From an uncultured Rhodopila sp. (GTDB lineage Bacteria > Pseudomonadota > Alphaproteobacteria > Acetobacterales > Acetobacteraceae), in contig CAIZFE010000015.1 of the NCBI GenBank assembly GCA_903932145.1, positions 19,149 to 83,148 of the forward strand: a stretch of 64,000 nucleotides of DNA, read 5' to 3'. Below, piece by piece: positions 10,397 to 19,133 of the stretch. Every line of letters starts with the position of its first letter. Position 1 is the stretch's first letter. The position numbers and the translations under genes are program-made. The notes under the pieces were generated by a model. The model made no database searches, had not been told where the DNA came from, and saw only the letters and a program-made list of their open reading frames with translations.

Positions 10397-10659
10397 GTGG
10401 TTGCCGCGGATGCAATTCCGATCGACGCGGGCGGCCAACCGGGTGGCCAGGCAAGCGAACCCCGATAGCATCGCGTTCCGTGCCGGGGCAGGCGACGGTT
10501 TCACCCAGCAGCGCAGTCGGAGAGGCGGTCGTCTTCAATACCTGAATCCGATGCGAGATTGTGTCGATGATCTCGGGAGGCGTTGCGACGATGACAATCG
10601 GGGATTGGGAAACGCCTGCATTGCGGGATATTGTTGCTATATTGCCATATGCCGCATCT

Positions 10660-11115
10660 TCACAGCAGGGTGCGGTGCGGATCTTCCAGGCTTAGCAACC
10701 AGCGTTTGGTGGGCAATCCGTCGCCACCGGAAAAGCCTCCGAGGTGCGTGGCCGCGACGACCCGGTGGCACGGGATGATCAGCGGGATCGGATTGCGCCC
10801 GTTGGCCTGTCCCACCGAACGGGGACTGCCCCCGGCGGCGGAAACGATATCCAGATAGGTGCGGGTTTCGCCATACGGGATGTCGCACAACGCCTTCCAT
10901 ACTTTGCGCTGATACGTCGATCCGGCGGGTGCCAGCGGTAAATCGAACGCTTTCAGCGCGCGGTCGAAGTAGGCCTGCAATTGGTCTCGCGCCTGCTCCA
11001 GCACGGCCGAGTGGTCCTGCTGCTCCACCCAGCCCCAGTCGAGGGAGACAATTGACCCGTCCTCCTCAAAGACCGTGATATCACCCACCGGGGTATGGAG
11101 CGACAGTTGTGGCAT
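10660..11115 (-). CDS. ogt: Methylated-DNA-[protein]-cysteine S-methyltransferase
   Basis: Suicide repair enzyme removing alkyl groups from O6-guanine or O4-thymine. 151 residues with the diagnostic PCHRVV motif carrying the acceptor Cys116. The wing and recognition segments YQRKVWKALCDIPYGET and GGSPRSVGQANGRNP precede it, and HLGGFSGGDGLPTKRWLL closes the domain. The N-terminal domain is short (about 60 residues), as in Ogt rather than Ada fusions. It lies 68 bases after the FAD dehydrogenase stop and may be read from that operon. Confidence 0.93.
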   Translation of the reverse strand: MPQLSLHTPVGDITVFEEDGSIVSLDWGWVEQQDHSAVLEQARDQLQAYFDRALKAFDLPLAPAGSTYQRKVWKALCDIPYGETRTYLDIVSAAGGSPRSVGQANGRNPIPLIIPCHRVVAATHLGGFSGGDGLPTKRWLLSLEDPHRTLL

Positions 11116-11183
11116 GGAACAGATTCCCGATTAAAGACGCGCGAATGTCGATACCTTGGTTATGTTGGTGTCAAGGGTGTTGC

Positions 11184-12593
11184 TCAGGGCAATATCTTCC
11201 CCGGATTCATCCGGCCGTCCGGGTCCAGCGCCGTCTTGACCATCCGCATCACGTCCATCGCTACCGCATCCTTGTGCGTGGCCATCGCGTGCCGTTTCGA
11301 CTGGCCGATCCCGTGTTCGGCGGAAAAGCTGCCGCCCAGCGACACCGCGATGGCATTCACCATCGCCTCCGCCTCTCCCGCCCGGGCAAACCAGGCCGGT
11401 CGGTCAGTCATGCCATGCGGCGCGTGCAGGCTGACATGGATATTGCCGTCACCCGCATGGCCAATGGCGGAGATACGGCCCTCCGGCCAACGCGCTATCA
11501 AGTCCCGCTCCACCATCCGAAGAAATTCGGGCACCGCGGAGACGGGCACAGCGGTGTCGGTCGAAACCGCGGCGGAATCCTTGCGTGAACACTCGGGGTA
11601 ATCCTCGCGGATTTTCCAGATCATGCGCCGCTGCGCCTCACTGTCGGCGATCGCCGCATCGGACACGTCGCCGGCTTCCATCGCGGCGGCGAGGGCGTCT
11701 TCCATGATCTCCCGCAGGGGAATGCTGGCGTGGGCGGCGGCGAGTTCCACCATCACGAACCATGGCGAGTCCAGCGGCAGCGGCATGCGCAGACCGACGC
11801 CATGCCGAGCCGCCATTTCCATGCAATAGCGGCCACAGAGTTCGAACGCGATCACGTCGGCGCCGCTCTCCATCATGCGGCCGAACAGTGACAGGGCCGC
11901 ATCGGGGGTGGGCACCGCGACGAACGCGGTTTCGACTCGTTTCAGGGCGGGTTGCAGGCGCATCGCGGCGGCGGTGATGACGCCCAGCGTGCCTTCGCCG
12001 CCGATGAACAGATGGCGCAGGGCGTAGCCGCTGTTGTCCTTACGGACGCGACGCAAATCGTCGAGTATGCGGCCGTCGGGCAGCACCACTTCCAGACCCA
12101 GCACGAGTTCGCGCGCATTGCCGTAGCGCAACGTGCGGATGCCGCCGGCGTTGGTGGACAGCATGCCGCCGATCTGCGCCGTGCCTTGCGCGCCCCATTG
12201 GATCGGGAACAGCCGTTCGACGTCGGCCGCCGCCTGCTGGATGCTCTGCACGACACATCCGGCCTCAGCCACGATCGAAAAATCACGCGGATCGATGGCT
12301 CGGACGCGGTTCATACGTTCGAGCGACAGAACGACCGATGGAGGACCATTGGCCGAGGGCACCGCCCCGCCGGACAACCCGGTGCGGCCGCCCGCCGGAA
12401 CGATCGCGATCTGTGCATCGGCGCAGCGTTTGACGAGATCGGACACCTCTTGCGTGGTGCCGGGGCGCAAGACTGCTAAAGGCGTGCCGCGATAAGAGCC
12501 GCGCCAGTCCACCGCATAGGGGGCGACGTCGTCGATGGAGGTCAGTGCGTTCGCGGGACCGACGACGTCGGTCACGGCGGCAAGAAAGTCCAT
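11184..12593 (-). CDS. FAD-linked D-2-hydroxyacid dehydrogenase (GlcD/D2HGDH/D-LDH type)
   Basis: 469 residues of the vanillyl-alcohol-oxidase fold. The FAD-binding half has VPAGGRTGLSGGAVPS (near 60-75), QWGAQGTAQIGGMLSTNAGG and the GEGTLGVITAA loop. The C-terminal cap has GHAGDGNIHVSLHAPHG (likely metal/substrate His) and the terminal AEHGIGQSKRH. These features are shared by D-lactate, glycolate and D-2-hydroxyglutarate dehydrogenases; the substrate is not resolved. It follows an HpcH/HpaI aldolase on the same strand, consistent with oxidation of a hydroxy acid made in that pathway. Confidence 0.9.
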   Translation of the reverse strand: MDFLAAVTDVVGPANALTSIDDVAPYAVDWRGSYRGTPLAVLRPGTTQEVSDLVKRCADAQIAIVPAGGRTGLSGGAVPSANGPPSVVLSLERMNRVRAIDPRDFSIVAEAGCVVQSIQQAAADVERLFPIQWGAQGTAQIGGMLSTNAGGIRTLRYGNARELVLGLEVVLPDGRILDDLRRVRKDNSGYALRHLFIGGEGTLGVITAAAMRLQPALKRVETAFVAVPTPDAALSLFGRMMESGADVIAFELCGRYCMEMAARHGVGLRMPLPLDSPWFVMVELAAAHASIPLREIMEDALAAAMEAGDVSDAAIADSEAQRRMIWKIREDYPECSRKDSAAVSTDTAVPVSAVPEFLRMVERDLIARWPEGRISAIGHAGDGNIHVSLHAPHGMTDRPAWFARAGEAEAMVNAIAVSLGGSFSAEHGIGQSKRHAMATHKDAVAMDVMRMVKTALDPDGRMNPGKILP

Positions 12594-12634
12594 GTGTCGA
12601 AAGCCTTTCGCTAAATGTGCCGCCGGCCAAATCC

Positions 12635-12692
12635 CGTCATGGCGGGTGCAGGCCTGCCATCCAAGCCTTTTCGGCCGTTGCCCGCCATGACG
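12635..12692. repeat. Intergenic inverted repeat (CGTCATG...CATGACG class)
   Basis: CGTCATGGCGGG (12635-12646) pairs perfectly with CCCGCCATGACG (12681-12692); the loop contains GGCCTGCCAT. It lies between the aldolase and dehydrogenase genes. The ends match other intergenic palindromes at 25218, 40605 and 47604, so this is one member of a dispersed repeat family. Confidence 0.75.
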
Positions 12693-12710
12693 ATGAGGGT
12701 CTGTGGTTCT

Positions 12711-13496
12711 TTACGTCCCCAGCGTCTTCCGCAGGAAGCCGGTTCGCGATTGGGCGCCCGCCAGCATGAATGAGGCATCCTGCCCGGACAGGATAAACCG
12801 AGCACCCATGTCGATGTAACGGGGCATGATCGCCTCGTTATAGATGCCGGCCATGCCGGGGAATTTTCCGTGCTTCTCACAGGCGGCGATCATCGTGCCA
12901 TAAGCCTCGGCCAGCCGGTCGTTGCCGAAATCACCGGGGATACCCATTTCGGCGCACAAATCATTGGAGCCGATCAGCAGCACGTCCACACCCGGCACTG
13001 AGGCGATCTCCGCCGCGTTGGCGATGGCTGTCGGCGTTTCCAGCATCACCACCGTCAGGTTGGCCGCGTTCAGCGCTTTCACCGCGTCGCCGGTGCTGAG
13101 CTTGCCCAATTGATAGTGCGGCCCCCAACCGCCGACCGACCGATGCCCGATCGGCGGATATTTCAGTTTCTCGACGACCTCGCGCGCCTCGGCGGCTGTA
13201 TCGACATGCGGCATGACGATGCCCATCGCGCCGTTATCCAGCGCTCGGGTGGCGATCGAATATTGCCCGTTCGGCACGCGCGCGATCGGGGCGATCCCGG
13301 CATCCAGCGCGGCGGCGGAGATCTGGGCGCAGGCGTCCAGCGACATGGTGCCATGCTCCATATCCAGGAACAGCCAGTCGAAGCCGGCGGTGGCCATCAT
13401 CTTGGCGACTTCCACGCTACGGGTGGTGCGGATGCCGACACCCAGGGATAGTTGGCCTTGCTCCAGCTTTTCGCGGGCGACGTTGCGGACGGACAT
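12711..13496 (-). CDS. HpcH/HpaI-family class II aldolase
   Basis: 261 residues of the 2-keto-3-deoxy sugar acid / 4-hydroxy-2-oxoheptanedioate aldolase family, a divalent-metal TIM barrel that releases pyruvate from an aldol. Visible family segments are FDWLFLDMEHGTM, the catalytic-type Arg of IARVP, MGIVMPHVDTAAEA, GHRSVGGWGPHYQ, the metal Glu in VVMLETPTAI and the Asp in LLIGSNDLCAEMG. It lies 15 bases after the serine hydrolase stop, so it belongs to the same operon. The aldol substrate is unknown. Confidence 0.9.
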   Translation of the reverse strand: MSVRNVAREKLEQGQLSLGVGIRTTRSVEVAKMMATAGFDWLFLDMEHGTMSLDACAQISAAALDAGIAPIARVPNGQYSIATRALDNGAMGIVMPHVDTAAEAREVVEKLKYPPIGHRSVGGWGPHYQLGKLSTGDAVKALNAANLTVVMLETPTAIANAAEIASVPGVDVLLIGSNDLCAEMGIPGDFGNDRLAEAYGTMIAACEKHGKFPGMAGIYNEAIMPRYIDMGARFILSGQDASFMLAGAQSRTGFLRKTLGT

Positions 13497-13511
13497 GTTC
13501 GTTTCCTTTTG

Positions 13512-14954
13512 TTATGAGTAGCAGTCGATCGTCGTGGCGATCAATCGGTTCAAAGCCGCCATATCCATCGCATGGTCGGTTTCGTTGGATACCGCGACGG
13601 TCAGGCGTTGGCTTCGCAGGATAAACAATTTCTGGTCGGAGGCGCCGGATGCCCAGGCGGTATCGCGCGGCAAATCCGGAAACCCGCCGCCGATGTTGGA
13701 ACGGAAGCACGCGGCATAATTGGTGCCGGTGTGGGAGGGTGTCAGGGCGTAATTCACCCAGCCCTCAGGCAGCAAACGCTCGCCGTTCCAGACACCGTCG
13801 TTTAGATACAGCACACCTAATTTGGCGTAGTCCCGCAACGTTGCGTACCCGGCGCCGGACGCGATCAGGTTGCCGGTGATGTCGGCGGAATGCTGGTAGC
13901 TGCCCATGCCCAGCCGATCTACCAGCAGTCCGTAGGCGGTCTGGTAGTAGGGCAATCCGCGTCGTTCTATTTGATCGCGGATGATCGCCCCCAGCACGTT
14001 CATACCGCTGTTAACGTAACGGAATACCGAACCGGGGATAGTCGCGACGATGGATCGTTGCGCGGCCGTGAACGCGTCGCCAGCCTCCTGATAGACCGCG
14101 CTGTTTTCGAAGCCGATTTGCGTGGACCCGTCTTCGAGTCGCACCGGGAACGCCAGGCCGGACCGCATGCGCACCAGATGATCCAGCGTGATCAACCGGT
14201 GGATACCGCGCGGATCGGACCACAGCGGCGCCGGCGCCGGATCGTGCATGGATCGCAGCCACCCCTGATGCGCCAGCCGCCCGATCACCGTGCAGGTGAT
14301 CGCCTTGGTCATCGACCAGCTCGGAGTCGCCCGATCCGGCCGCCCGAAGGCGCTGTATCGTTCTGTCAGAACCCGGTCGGGCGACGCAATCAGAACGCCG
14401 TAAAGACCGGGGGAACTGGCGAAGAATACATCCAGTGCGGACGTCAGGGCCGCAGGTGCCTGACCCGCCTCCACCGCATCGCCTCGCGGCCACGCCTTGG
14501 CGGCATCGGGTGCTGGCCGAACGATGGCCGTTGTGTCGAAGGCAGGGACGGTGTGCGAACCGAGCAGAATGCTGCCGAAGCCGGTGCGAGCCAGCGCATG
14601 CCCGACGGTGTCACCCCAGCGAACCGTGGCACGCTGGTCGACGGCGTCCATGTCGATCAAGAACCGGCCAGCGGCGAAATCGGCGTCAGCCTGTGCCTGG
14701 ATGGAAGGACCCTTGGCGTGAGCACTCAGGCCGGAGGGAAGCTGCGCGACCCGCAGACGGAAGTTGCAGTCAGCGGTGGCGCGATCCAGCCCGCTGATGA
14801 ACATCATGTCGGCATAGCGCTTGGCCGCGAAGTTCACCGTCCGCTGCCGCAATGCCGCTGCCGACCCGTCGTAAATGATCGGATCGACCGGGCCGGTGGC
14901 GGCCAGATGCGGCGTGCGGTCGAAGATGGTCTCCACCCACGCAGGCTGCGTCAT
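13512..14954 (-). CDS. Serine beta-lactamase-fold hydrolase (class C / esterase EstB-like)
   Basis: 480 residues. SxxK is SMTK at 214-217, YxN is YVN at 313-315, and a late ASGASD segment stands where the K/H-x-G box is expected. No signal peptide is visible. The N-terminal 170 residues are an extra region before the catalytic domain. The ATG at 14954 overlaps the TGA of the upstream PhyH gene (ATGA). The frame stays open further upstream, but that part only mirrors the PhyH gene in another frame. Family members are esterases, amidases or transpeptidase-like; an antibiotic role is not implied by this catabolic context. Confidence 0.85.
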   Translation of the reverse strand: MTQPAWVETIFDRTPHLAATGPVDPIIYDGSAAALRQRTVNFAAKRYADMMFISGLDRATADCNFRLRVAQLPSGLSAHAKGPSIQAQADADFAAGRFLIDMDAVDQRATVRWGDTVGHALARTGFGSILLGSHTVPAFDTTAIVRPAPDAAKAWPRGDAVEAGQAPAALTSALDVFFASSPGLYGVLIASPDRVLTERYSAFGRPDRATPSWSMTKAITCTVIGRLAHQGWLRSMHDPAPAPLWSDPRGIHRLITLDHLVRMRSGLAFPVRLEDGSTQIGFENSAVYQEAGDAFTAAQRSIVATIPGSVFRYVNSGMNVLGAIIRDQIERRGLPYYQTAYGLLVDRLGMGSYQHSADITGNLIASGAGYATLRDYAKLGVLYLNDGVWNGERLLPEGWVNYALTPSHTGTNYAACFRSNIGGGFPDLPRDTAWASGASDQKLFILRSQRLTVAVSNETDHAMDMAALNRLIATTIDCYS

Positions 14955-15823
14955 TGCGCGGGGACCGTATCGAAGAAACGGGTCTTCATGCCCTTTTGAT
15001 TTTCGTACAGCGAGCCTTGCAGGACGGCCGGCGGCAACGGCAGCCGCACGGGAGCCGGCGCCAACCGGGGTTGCCGCGGTTCCCCCGCCACCATCAGCGC
15101 ATCGAATGCCGCGATTCCGCCCGGGAAGCCCAGGATCGGCCACGCATCCGCCGCCCTGTATTGAAACAGCAGCAGCCGGCGGTCGCGGTCGGACACGTTC
15201 GGCGCCGAACCATGCACGGCGCGGACATGATGCACGGTGATGCTGCCGGCCTTGCCGGTCAGGGCGATGGCTTTGCTGTAGTCGACGTCCCGGTTCCCGG
15301 GGTCCATCGCACCGCAGAACACACCGTTGGCATGGTGATCGAAGGTCGGGCCTTTGTGACTGCCCGGAATGATCATCAGCGGGCCGTTTTCCATCGCCAT
15401 GTCGTCGAAGCCGACACCAACCGCCGCGAGATTGTCGTTGGTGTGCGGATAGAACGCCCAGTCCTGGTGCCATTCGACCGGAGCGCCAAACCCGGCGCAT
15501 TTCATGTTCAGCTTGGCGGTATCGAAACGGATGTCCGGACCCCACAGGGCTTGCAGCACAGCAATGATCTTCGGATGCCGGGACAGCGCCGCATACGCCG
15601 GGTCGTGTAGATGCGCGGCCTTGATGCGCCGGACCCTGGGGTTTTCGGCCGAGTGGCTGTCTTCCAGGTCGTAGATTTCGGTGTGCTTGGTCAGGCCACG
15701 GGCGCGCTGCACAAAGCCGTCGGTGACGTCGCTCAGTGTCCGCACCTCCCGCGGCGTCAGCACGTCCGGCACGACGATGGCGCCGACTTCGTTGTATTCG
15801 TCGATCTGGGCCTTGGTGAGCAT
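14951..15823 (-). CDS. Phytanoyl-CoA dioxygenase (PhyH)-family Fe(II)/2-oxoglutarate oxygenase
   Basis: 290 residues with the metal triad His119-x-Asp121 (EWHQDWAFYPHTND) and distal His204 (RAVHGSAPNVS), followed by Arg215/216 for 2-oxoglutarate. Family enzymes hydroxylate acyl chains or small metabolites. The ATG at 15823 is the first gene of a leftward operon: PhyH, serine hydrolase (4-base overlap), aldolase (15-base gap) and probably the FAD dehydrogenase. A hydroxylation, ester cleavage, aldol cleavage and oxidation series is an inference from order only. Confidence 0.88.
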   Translation of the reverse strand: MLTKAQIDEYNEVGAIVVPDVLTPREVRTLSDVTDGFVQRARGLTKHTEIYDLEDSHSAENPRVRRIKAAHLHDPAYAALSRHPKIIAVLQALWGPDIRFDTAKLNMKCAGFGAPVEWHQDWAFYPHTNDNLAAVGVGFDDMAMENGPLMIIPGSHKGPTFDHHANGVFCGAMDPGNRDVDYSKAIALTGKAGSITVHHVRAVHGSAPNVSDRDRRLLLFQYRAADAWPILGFPGGIAAFDALMVAGEPRQPRLAPAPVRLPLPPAVLQGSLYENQKGMKTRFFDTVPAQ

Positions 15824-15978
15824 GGGGTTCCTCCGCTCTTTGAACCGACGCTACACGCACGCCATCGGTTTGTCATTGCAGGCTACCCGTCAGAAGCGAC
15901 GACCCGGGACCGAAGTAGAAGGATGGACACCGCAGCGGTTTGACCCGCGAACCGAGACGCAGGTATCGTGCTGAAATC

Positions 15979-15993
15979 AGTCTAATCCAGACT
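15979..15993. promoter_or_regulatory. Small palindrome upstream of the FAH/TTT operon
   Basis: AGTCT-AATCC-AGACT is a perfect inverted repeat with 5-base arms, 21 bases before the ATG at 16014. Position suits a repressor site on the leader of the operon. The arms are short, so chance is possible. Confidence 0.3.
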
Positions 15994-16013
15994 CAAATCT
16001 ATCAGGAGTGACT

Positions 16014-16898
16014 ATGCGGTTCACAACAATGGAGATCGCGGGCCGCGCACAACCGGTCGTGATCTCGCCCGATGGACTCAGTTTTGTTCCCGTCACATCA
16101 ATCCTTCCGGGGTTCGCAGGCGACCTGATCGACCTGATCACCCAAATCCCCTCGCCGGCACGGACGTTCGGGTCAATCGCCGGCTGGCAAAGCCTGGATG
16201 GCCACCGGCTGCTTGCCCCGATCCCTGTCCCGCGACGCAACATCTTTTGCGTCGGCAAGAACTACCACGAGCACGCGGCGGAGTTCGCTCAGTCCGGCTT
16301 CGACACCTCGGCAGCCACGGGCGAAACCGCACCCGCCTTTCCGGTCATCTTCACCAAAGCGCCCTCCACGGTCATCGCCGATGGTGACACCGTCCAACGG
16401 TTCGCGCATGTGACGGAACAACTGGATTACGAGGCCGAACTGGCGGTGATTATCGGCAGTCCGGGCCGAGGCATCACGCCGGCTGACGCGTTGGATCACG
16501 TCTGGGGCTACACCATCGTCAACGACGTAACCGCCCGTGATCTGCAACAAAAACATCGCCAATGGTTCCTGGGCAAATCCATGGACACGTTCTGTCCGAT
16601 GGGTCCCTGGATCGTCACCGCCGATGAGGTCGGCGATCCGGCGACACTCGGGGTAAAATGCTGGGTCAATGGCGAACTGCGACAGAACGCCAACACGCGT
16701 GACCTGATCTTCGACATTCCCACCATCATCGCGACGCTGTCCGCCGGCATGACGTTGTTGCCGGGCGATGTTATCGCGACCGGCACACCGGCGGGCGTTG
16801 GCATCGGCTTCAAGCCACCCAGGTTTCTCAATCCGGGCGACACCATGAAAATAGCGATCGACAAGTTGGGTGCGCTGACCAATGTCGTGGCCGAGTGA
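16014..16898 (+). CDS. Fumarylacetoacetate hydrolase (FAH)-family protein
   Basis: 294 residues. The metal-binding Glu-x-Glu pattern is in LDYEAELAVIIG, with Asp in the YTIVNDVTARDLQ segment. KNYHEHAAEF, FLGKSMDTFCPMGP and TGTPAGVGIGF complete the family signature. Members hydrolyse beta-diketones, decarboxylate oxaloacetate or hydrate 2-oxo-dienoates. The ATG at 16014 has AGGAG at 16004-16008; the GTG at 16008 would sit on that site. It is the first gene of the operon carrying a tripartite tricarboxylate transporter, so it probably processes the imported carboxylate. Confidence 0.9.
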   Translation: MRFTTMEIAGRAQPVVISPDGLSFVPVTSILPGFAGDLIDLITQIPSPARTFGSIAGWQSLDGHRLLAPIPVPRRNIFCVGKNYHEHAAEFAQSGFDTSAATGETAPAFPVIFTKAPSTVIADGDTVQRFAHVTEQLDYEAELAVIIGSPGRGITPADALDHVWGYTIVNDVTARDLQQKHRQWFLGKSMDTFCPMGPWIVTADEVGDPATLGVKCWVNGELRQNANTRDLIFDIPTIIATLSAGMTLLPGDVIATGTPAGVGIGFKPPRFLNPGDTMKIAIDKLGALTNVVAE

Positions 16899-16945
16899 GC
16901 GTTTTCCGGCCTCCGGCAATCCCGGCAAAAACAGAGTGGAATGCG

Positions 16946-17959
16946 ATGACAGAATTCCGGACCCAACGCGTATCCCGGCGCACGATTGGCAAAGCCCTGG
17001 TGAGCACGTTGTTCGCCGGTGCGGCGGCATCAATCACCAGTCCCGCTCGGGCTGACGATGTCTATCCAACGAAGGCCTTGACGATGATCGTGCCCTTTGC
17101 CGCCGGCGGGTCGGCGGACGTGTATGGCCGGCTTCTGGCACAGCAACTCAATGCCGCGACCGGGCAGGCGTTCATCGTGGAGGACCGGCCCGGCGCCGGT
17201 GCCATCATCGGGTCGCAGGCGGCGGCCATCAGCCGTCCAGACGGTTATACGCTGCTCGTGGTCTCCAACACCCACACGGTGAACGAGACGCTGTTCGCGA
17301 AGAAACCGTATAAACTGATGACCAATTTCGTCCCGGTCGCGCCAATCAACGCATCAGATCTGGTTCTGGTCACTCGGCCGGACCTCGGCATCAAGACCCT
17401 TGCGGACCTGATCAAGTTGGCCAAAGAAAAGCCCGGCGCGTTGTCATTCGCTTCCTCCGGGCCGGGCACCCCGTACCATATGGCCGGCGAGTTGTTCAAG
17501 CAGATGGCCGGGATCGACATCACCCATGTGCCGTTCAAAGGCAGTTCGGAAGCCCGCATCGATGTCATGGGCGGTCAGGTCGATATGATGTTCGATGCGA
17601 CCACGACGATGCTGGGCCTGATCAAGTCCGGCAAAGTCACGGGCATCGCCACTACCGGCACGACCCGCTCCGCGGTGTTGCCGGATCTGCCCACGATGGC
17701 GGACGCCGGTGTTCCGGGATACGAAGCGGTGATCTGGCTGGGTATCGTGGCACCGAAAGGCACCCCGGACTCGGTCGTCGCGACGCTCAACGCGCTGATC
17801 ACCACCATCGATCAGAAGCCCGATGTGCAGGCGGCGTGGGAGAAGCAAGGCGCGGTGCCGGTGATCATGACCCCGGGGCAATTCACAGCCTTCATCGAAG
17901 CCGACATCGTGAAATGGGCCAAGGTCGTTGAGATCTCGGGCGCCCGTGTCAACAACTGA
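16946..17959 (+). CDS. tctC: Tripartite tricarboxylate transporter binding protein (TctC/Bug)
   Basis: 337 residues. The N-terminus has twin arginines (VSRRTIGKALVSTL) before a hydrophobic stretch ending SPARA-D, so Tat export is possible. The Bug core follows: YPTKALTMIVPFAAGGSADV, VEDRPGAGAIIGSQAAA and KSGKVTGIATTG. Bug proteins bind carboxylates in the periplasm for TctA/TctB. The ATG at 16946 was preferred because the upstream in-frame GTG (16895) overlaps the FAH gene and lacks a signal-like N-terminus. The ligand is not predictable from sequence. Confidence 0.92.
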   Translation: MTEFRTQRVSRRTIGKALVSTLFAGAAASITSPARADDVYPTKALTMIVPFAAGGSADVYGRLLAQQLNAATGQAFIVEDRPGAGAIIGSQAAAISRPDGYTLLVVSNTHTVNETLFAKKPYKLMTNFVPVAPINASDLVLVTRPDLGIKTLADLIKLAKEKPGALSFASSGPGTPYHMAGELFKQMAGIDITHVPFKGSSEARIDVMGGQVDMMFDATTTMLGLIKSGKVTGIATTGTTRSAVLPDLPTMADAGVPGYEAVIWLGIVAPKGTPDSVVATLNALITTIDQKPDVQAAWEKQGAVPVIMTPGQFTAFIEADIVKWAKVVEISGARVNN

Positions 17960-17975
17960 CCTGCCAGGAAATGCC

Positions 17976-18671
17976 ATGACGCTGCATCTTTTGGGGGCGG
18001 GCGCATCCAAGGGCCTCGTCACCGATCTTCAGGCGGGTTTCACAGCCGAAACCGGCATCGATGTCGCGACATATTTCAATGCCGTCGGGGCGATCCGTGA
18101 CAAATTCCTGGCCGCCGAACCCTGCGATGTCGTCATCCTGTCCGCGGCCTTGCTGGATGACCTCGCCGCACGCGGACTCTTGCTGACCGGGTCCATCGCT
18201 CCGATTGGCACGGTGCGCACCGGTGTCGCGGTCCCGGCCGGACACCCCGCACCGGCCATCGCCACCGGGGACAACCTGCGGGCCGCGCTGTTGGCGTCGC
18301 GCGGCATCTATGTACCGGACCTTCAGGGTTCGACCGCCGGTGTTCACGTCATGCGCGTGTTGCGGGCCCTGGGCATCGACCAGACCATAGCGCCCTATCT
18401 GCGCCCGTTTCCCAATGGCGCCATAGCGATGAAGCATCTTGCCGCGGCTGCAGAAGAAAATCCCATCGGCCTGACCCAGATCACCGAGATCAAATACAGC
18501 CCCGGTCTGACGTTGCTCGGGCCGTTACCGGAAGCCCACGGCCTTTCCACGCTTTATGCCGCCGCCGTCGCGGCCCGCACAGCGCAGCCTGACGCGGCGC
18601 TGGCACTCGTCGCCCTGCTGACGGGCCCGGGTTCCCGGGACCTGCGCGCGGCCAGCGGATTCGAGAGCTGA
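17976..18671 (+). CDS. Signal-less periplasmic-binding-fold protein (ModA-like)
   Basis: 231 residues beginning MTLHLLGAGASKGLVTDLQ, which resembles the strand-loop start of ModA-type (SBP_bac_11) binding proteins (the GASKGL loop). Later YVPDLQGSTAGVHVMRVL and an IGLTQITEI segment fit the same two-lobed fold. There is no leader: residue 2 onward enters the first strand, so the protein is probably cytoplasmic. AGGAA lies at 17966-17970. It sits between tctC and tctB (stop and next ATG share bases). A cytoplasmic ligand sensor or carrier is a guess. Confidence 0.75.
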   Translation: MTLHLLGAGASKGLVTDLQAGFTAETGIDVATYFNAVGAIRDKFLAAEPCDVVILSAALLDDLAARGLLLTGSIAPIGTVRTGVAVPAGHPAPAIATGDNLRAALLASRGIYVPDLQGSTAGVHVMRVLRALGIDQTIAPYLRPFPNGAIAMKHLAAAAEENPIGLTQITEIKYSPGLTLLGPLPEAHGLSTLYAAAVAARTAQPDAALALVALLTGPGSRDLRAASGFES

Positions 18672-19129
18672 TGATGCGACGCGTCAACGTCAAGGATTGC
18701 GTTGGCGGCGCCCTGGTTCTGTTGCTGGGCATCGGCGCCGCCGCGCAAGCATCGCACTACGAGCTTGGTACGTTGCGCCGGATGGGACCGGGCTATTTCC
18801 CGCTGGCATTGGGCGTTATTTTGGCGGTGACCGGCGCGCTGATCATGCTCGCCAGCGTCGGTAGCGCGCCGGCCGTGGCACCGATCCGCCAGCGGCCGGA
18901 GTGGCGGGGTTGGTTCTGCATCTGCGCCAGCATGGTCGCGTTCGCGGTGGTTGGTCTCTATGGCGGCCTTCTGCCGGCCACCTTTGCGTGCGTGTTCGTC
19001 GCCGCCCTCGGCGATCGTCAGAATTCGCTGGCGGTGTCGGCGGTTTTGGCAGCAGCGATGACGTTGGTGTGCGTGGCCGTGTTCTGGGGGCTGCTCGGGG
19101 TCAACCTGCCGCTGTTCGGTTGGGGTTGA
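18671..19129 (+). CDS. tctB: Tripartite tricarboxylate transporter small permease TctB
   Basis: 152 residues with four predicted helices in the TctB pattern: first helix after MRRVNVKDCVGGA, the conserved LRRMGPGYFPLALGVIL loop, then three further helices ending LLGVNLPLFGWG. It forms the small inner-membrane subunit of a sodium- or proton-coupled transporter with TctA. The start ATG shares bases with the TGA of the previous gene (TGATG). Five bases separate it from tctA. Confidence 0.9.
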   Translation: MMRRVNVKDCVGGALVLLLGIGAAAQASHYELGTLRRMGPGYFPLALGVILAVTGALIMLASVGSAPAVAPIRQRPEWRGWFCICASMVAFAVVGLYGGLLPATFACVFVAALGDRQNSLAVSAVLAAAMTLVCVAVFWGLLGVNLPLFGWG

Positions 19130-19133
19130 GGCC

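Noticed and set aside
10377..10858. Plus-strand frames over the RHH promoter and ogt
   Set aside because: They are antisense to ogt and rich in Arg/Cys/Gly, with no recognisable fold or ribosome site.
14955..15860. N-terminal extension of the serine hydrolase frame giving a 782-residue fusion
   Set aside because: The extension repeats the PhyH gene in another frame; an ATGA overlap at 14951-14954 gives the natural start.
16008..16013. GTG start two codons upstream for the FAH-family gene
   Set aside because: It would overlap the AGGAG site; the ATG at 16014 has normal spacing.
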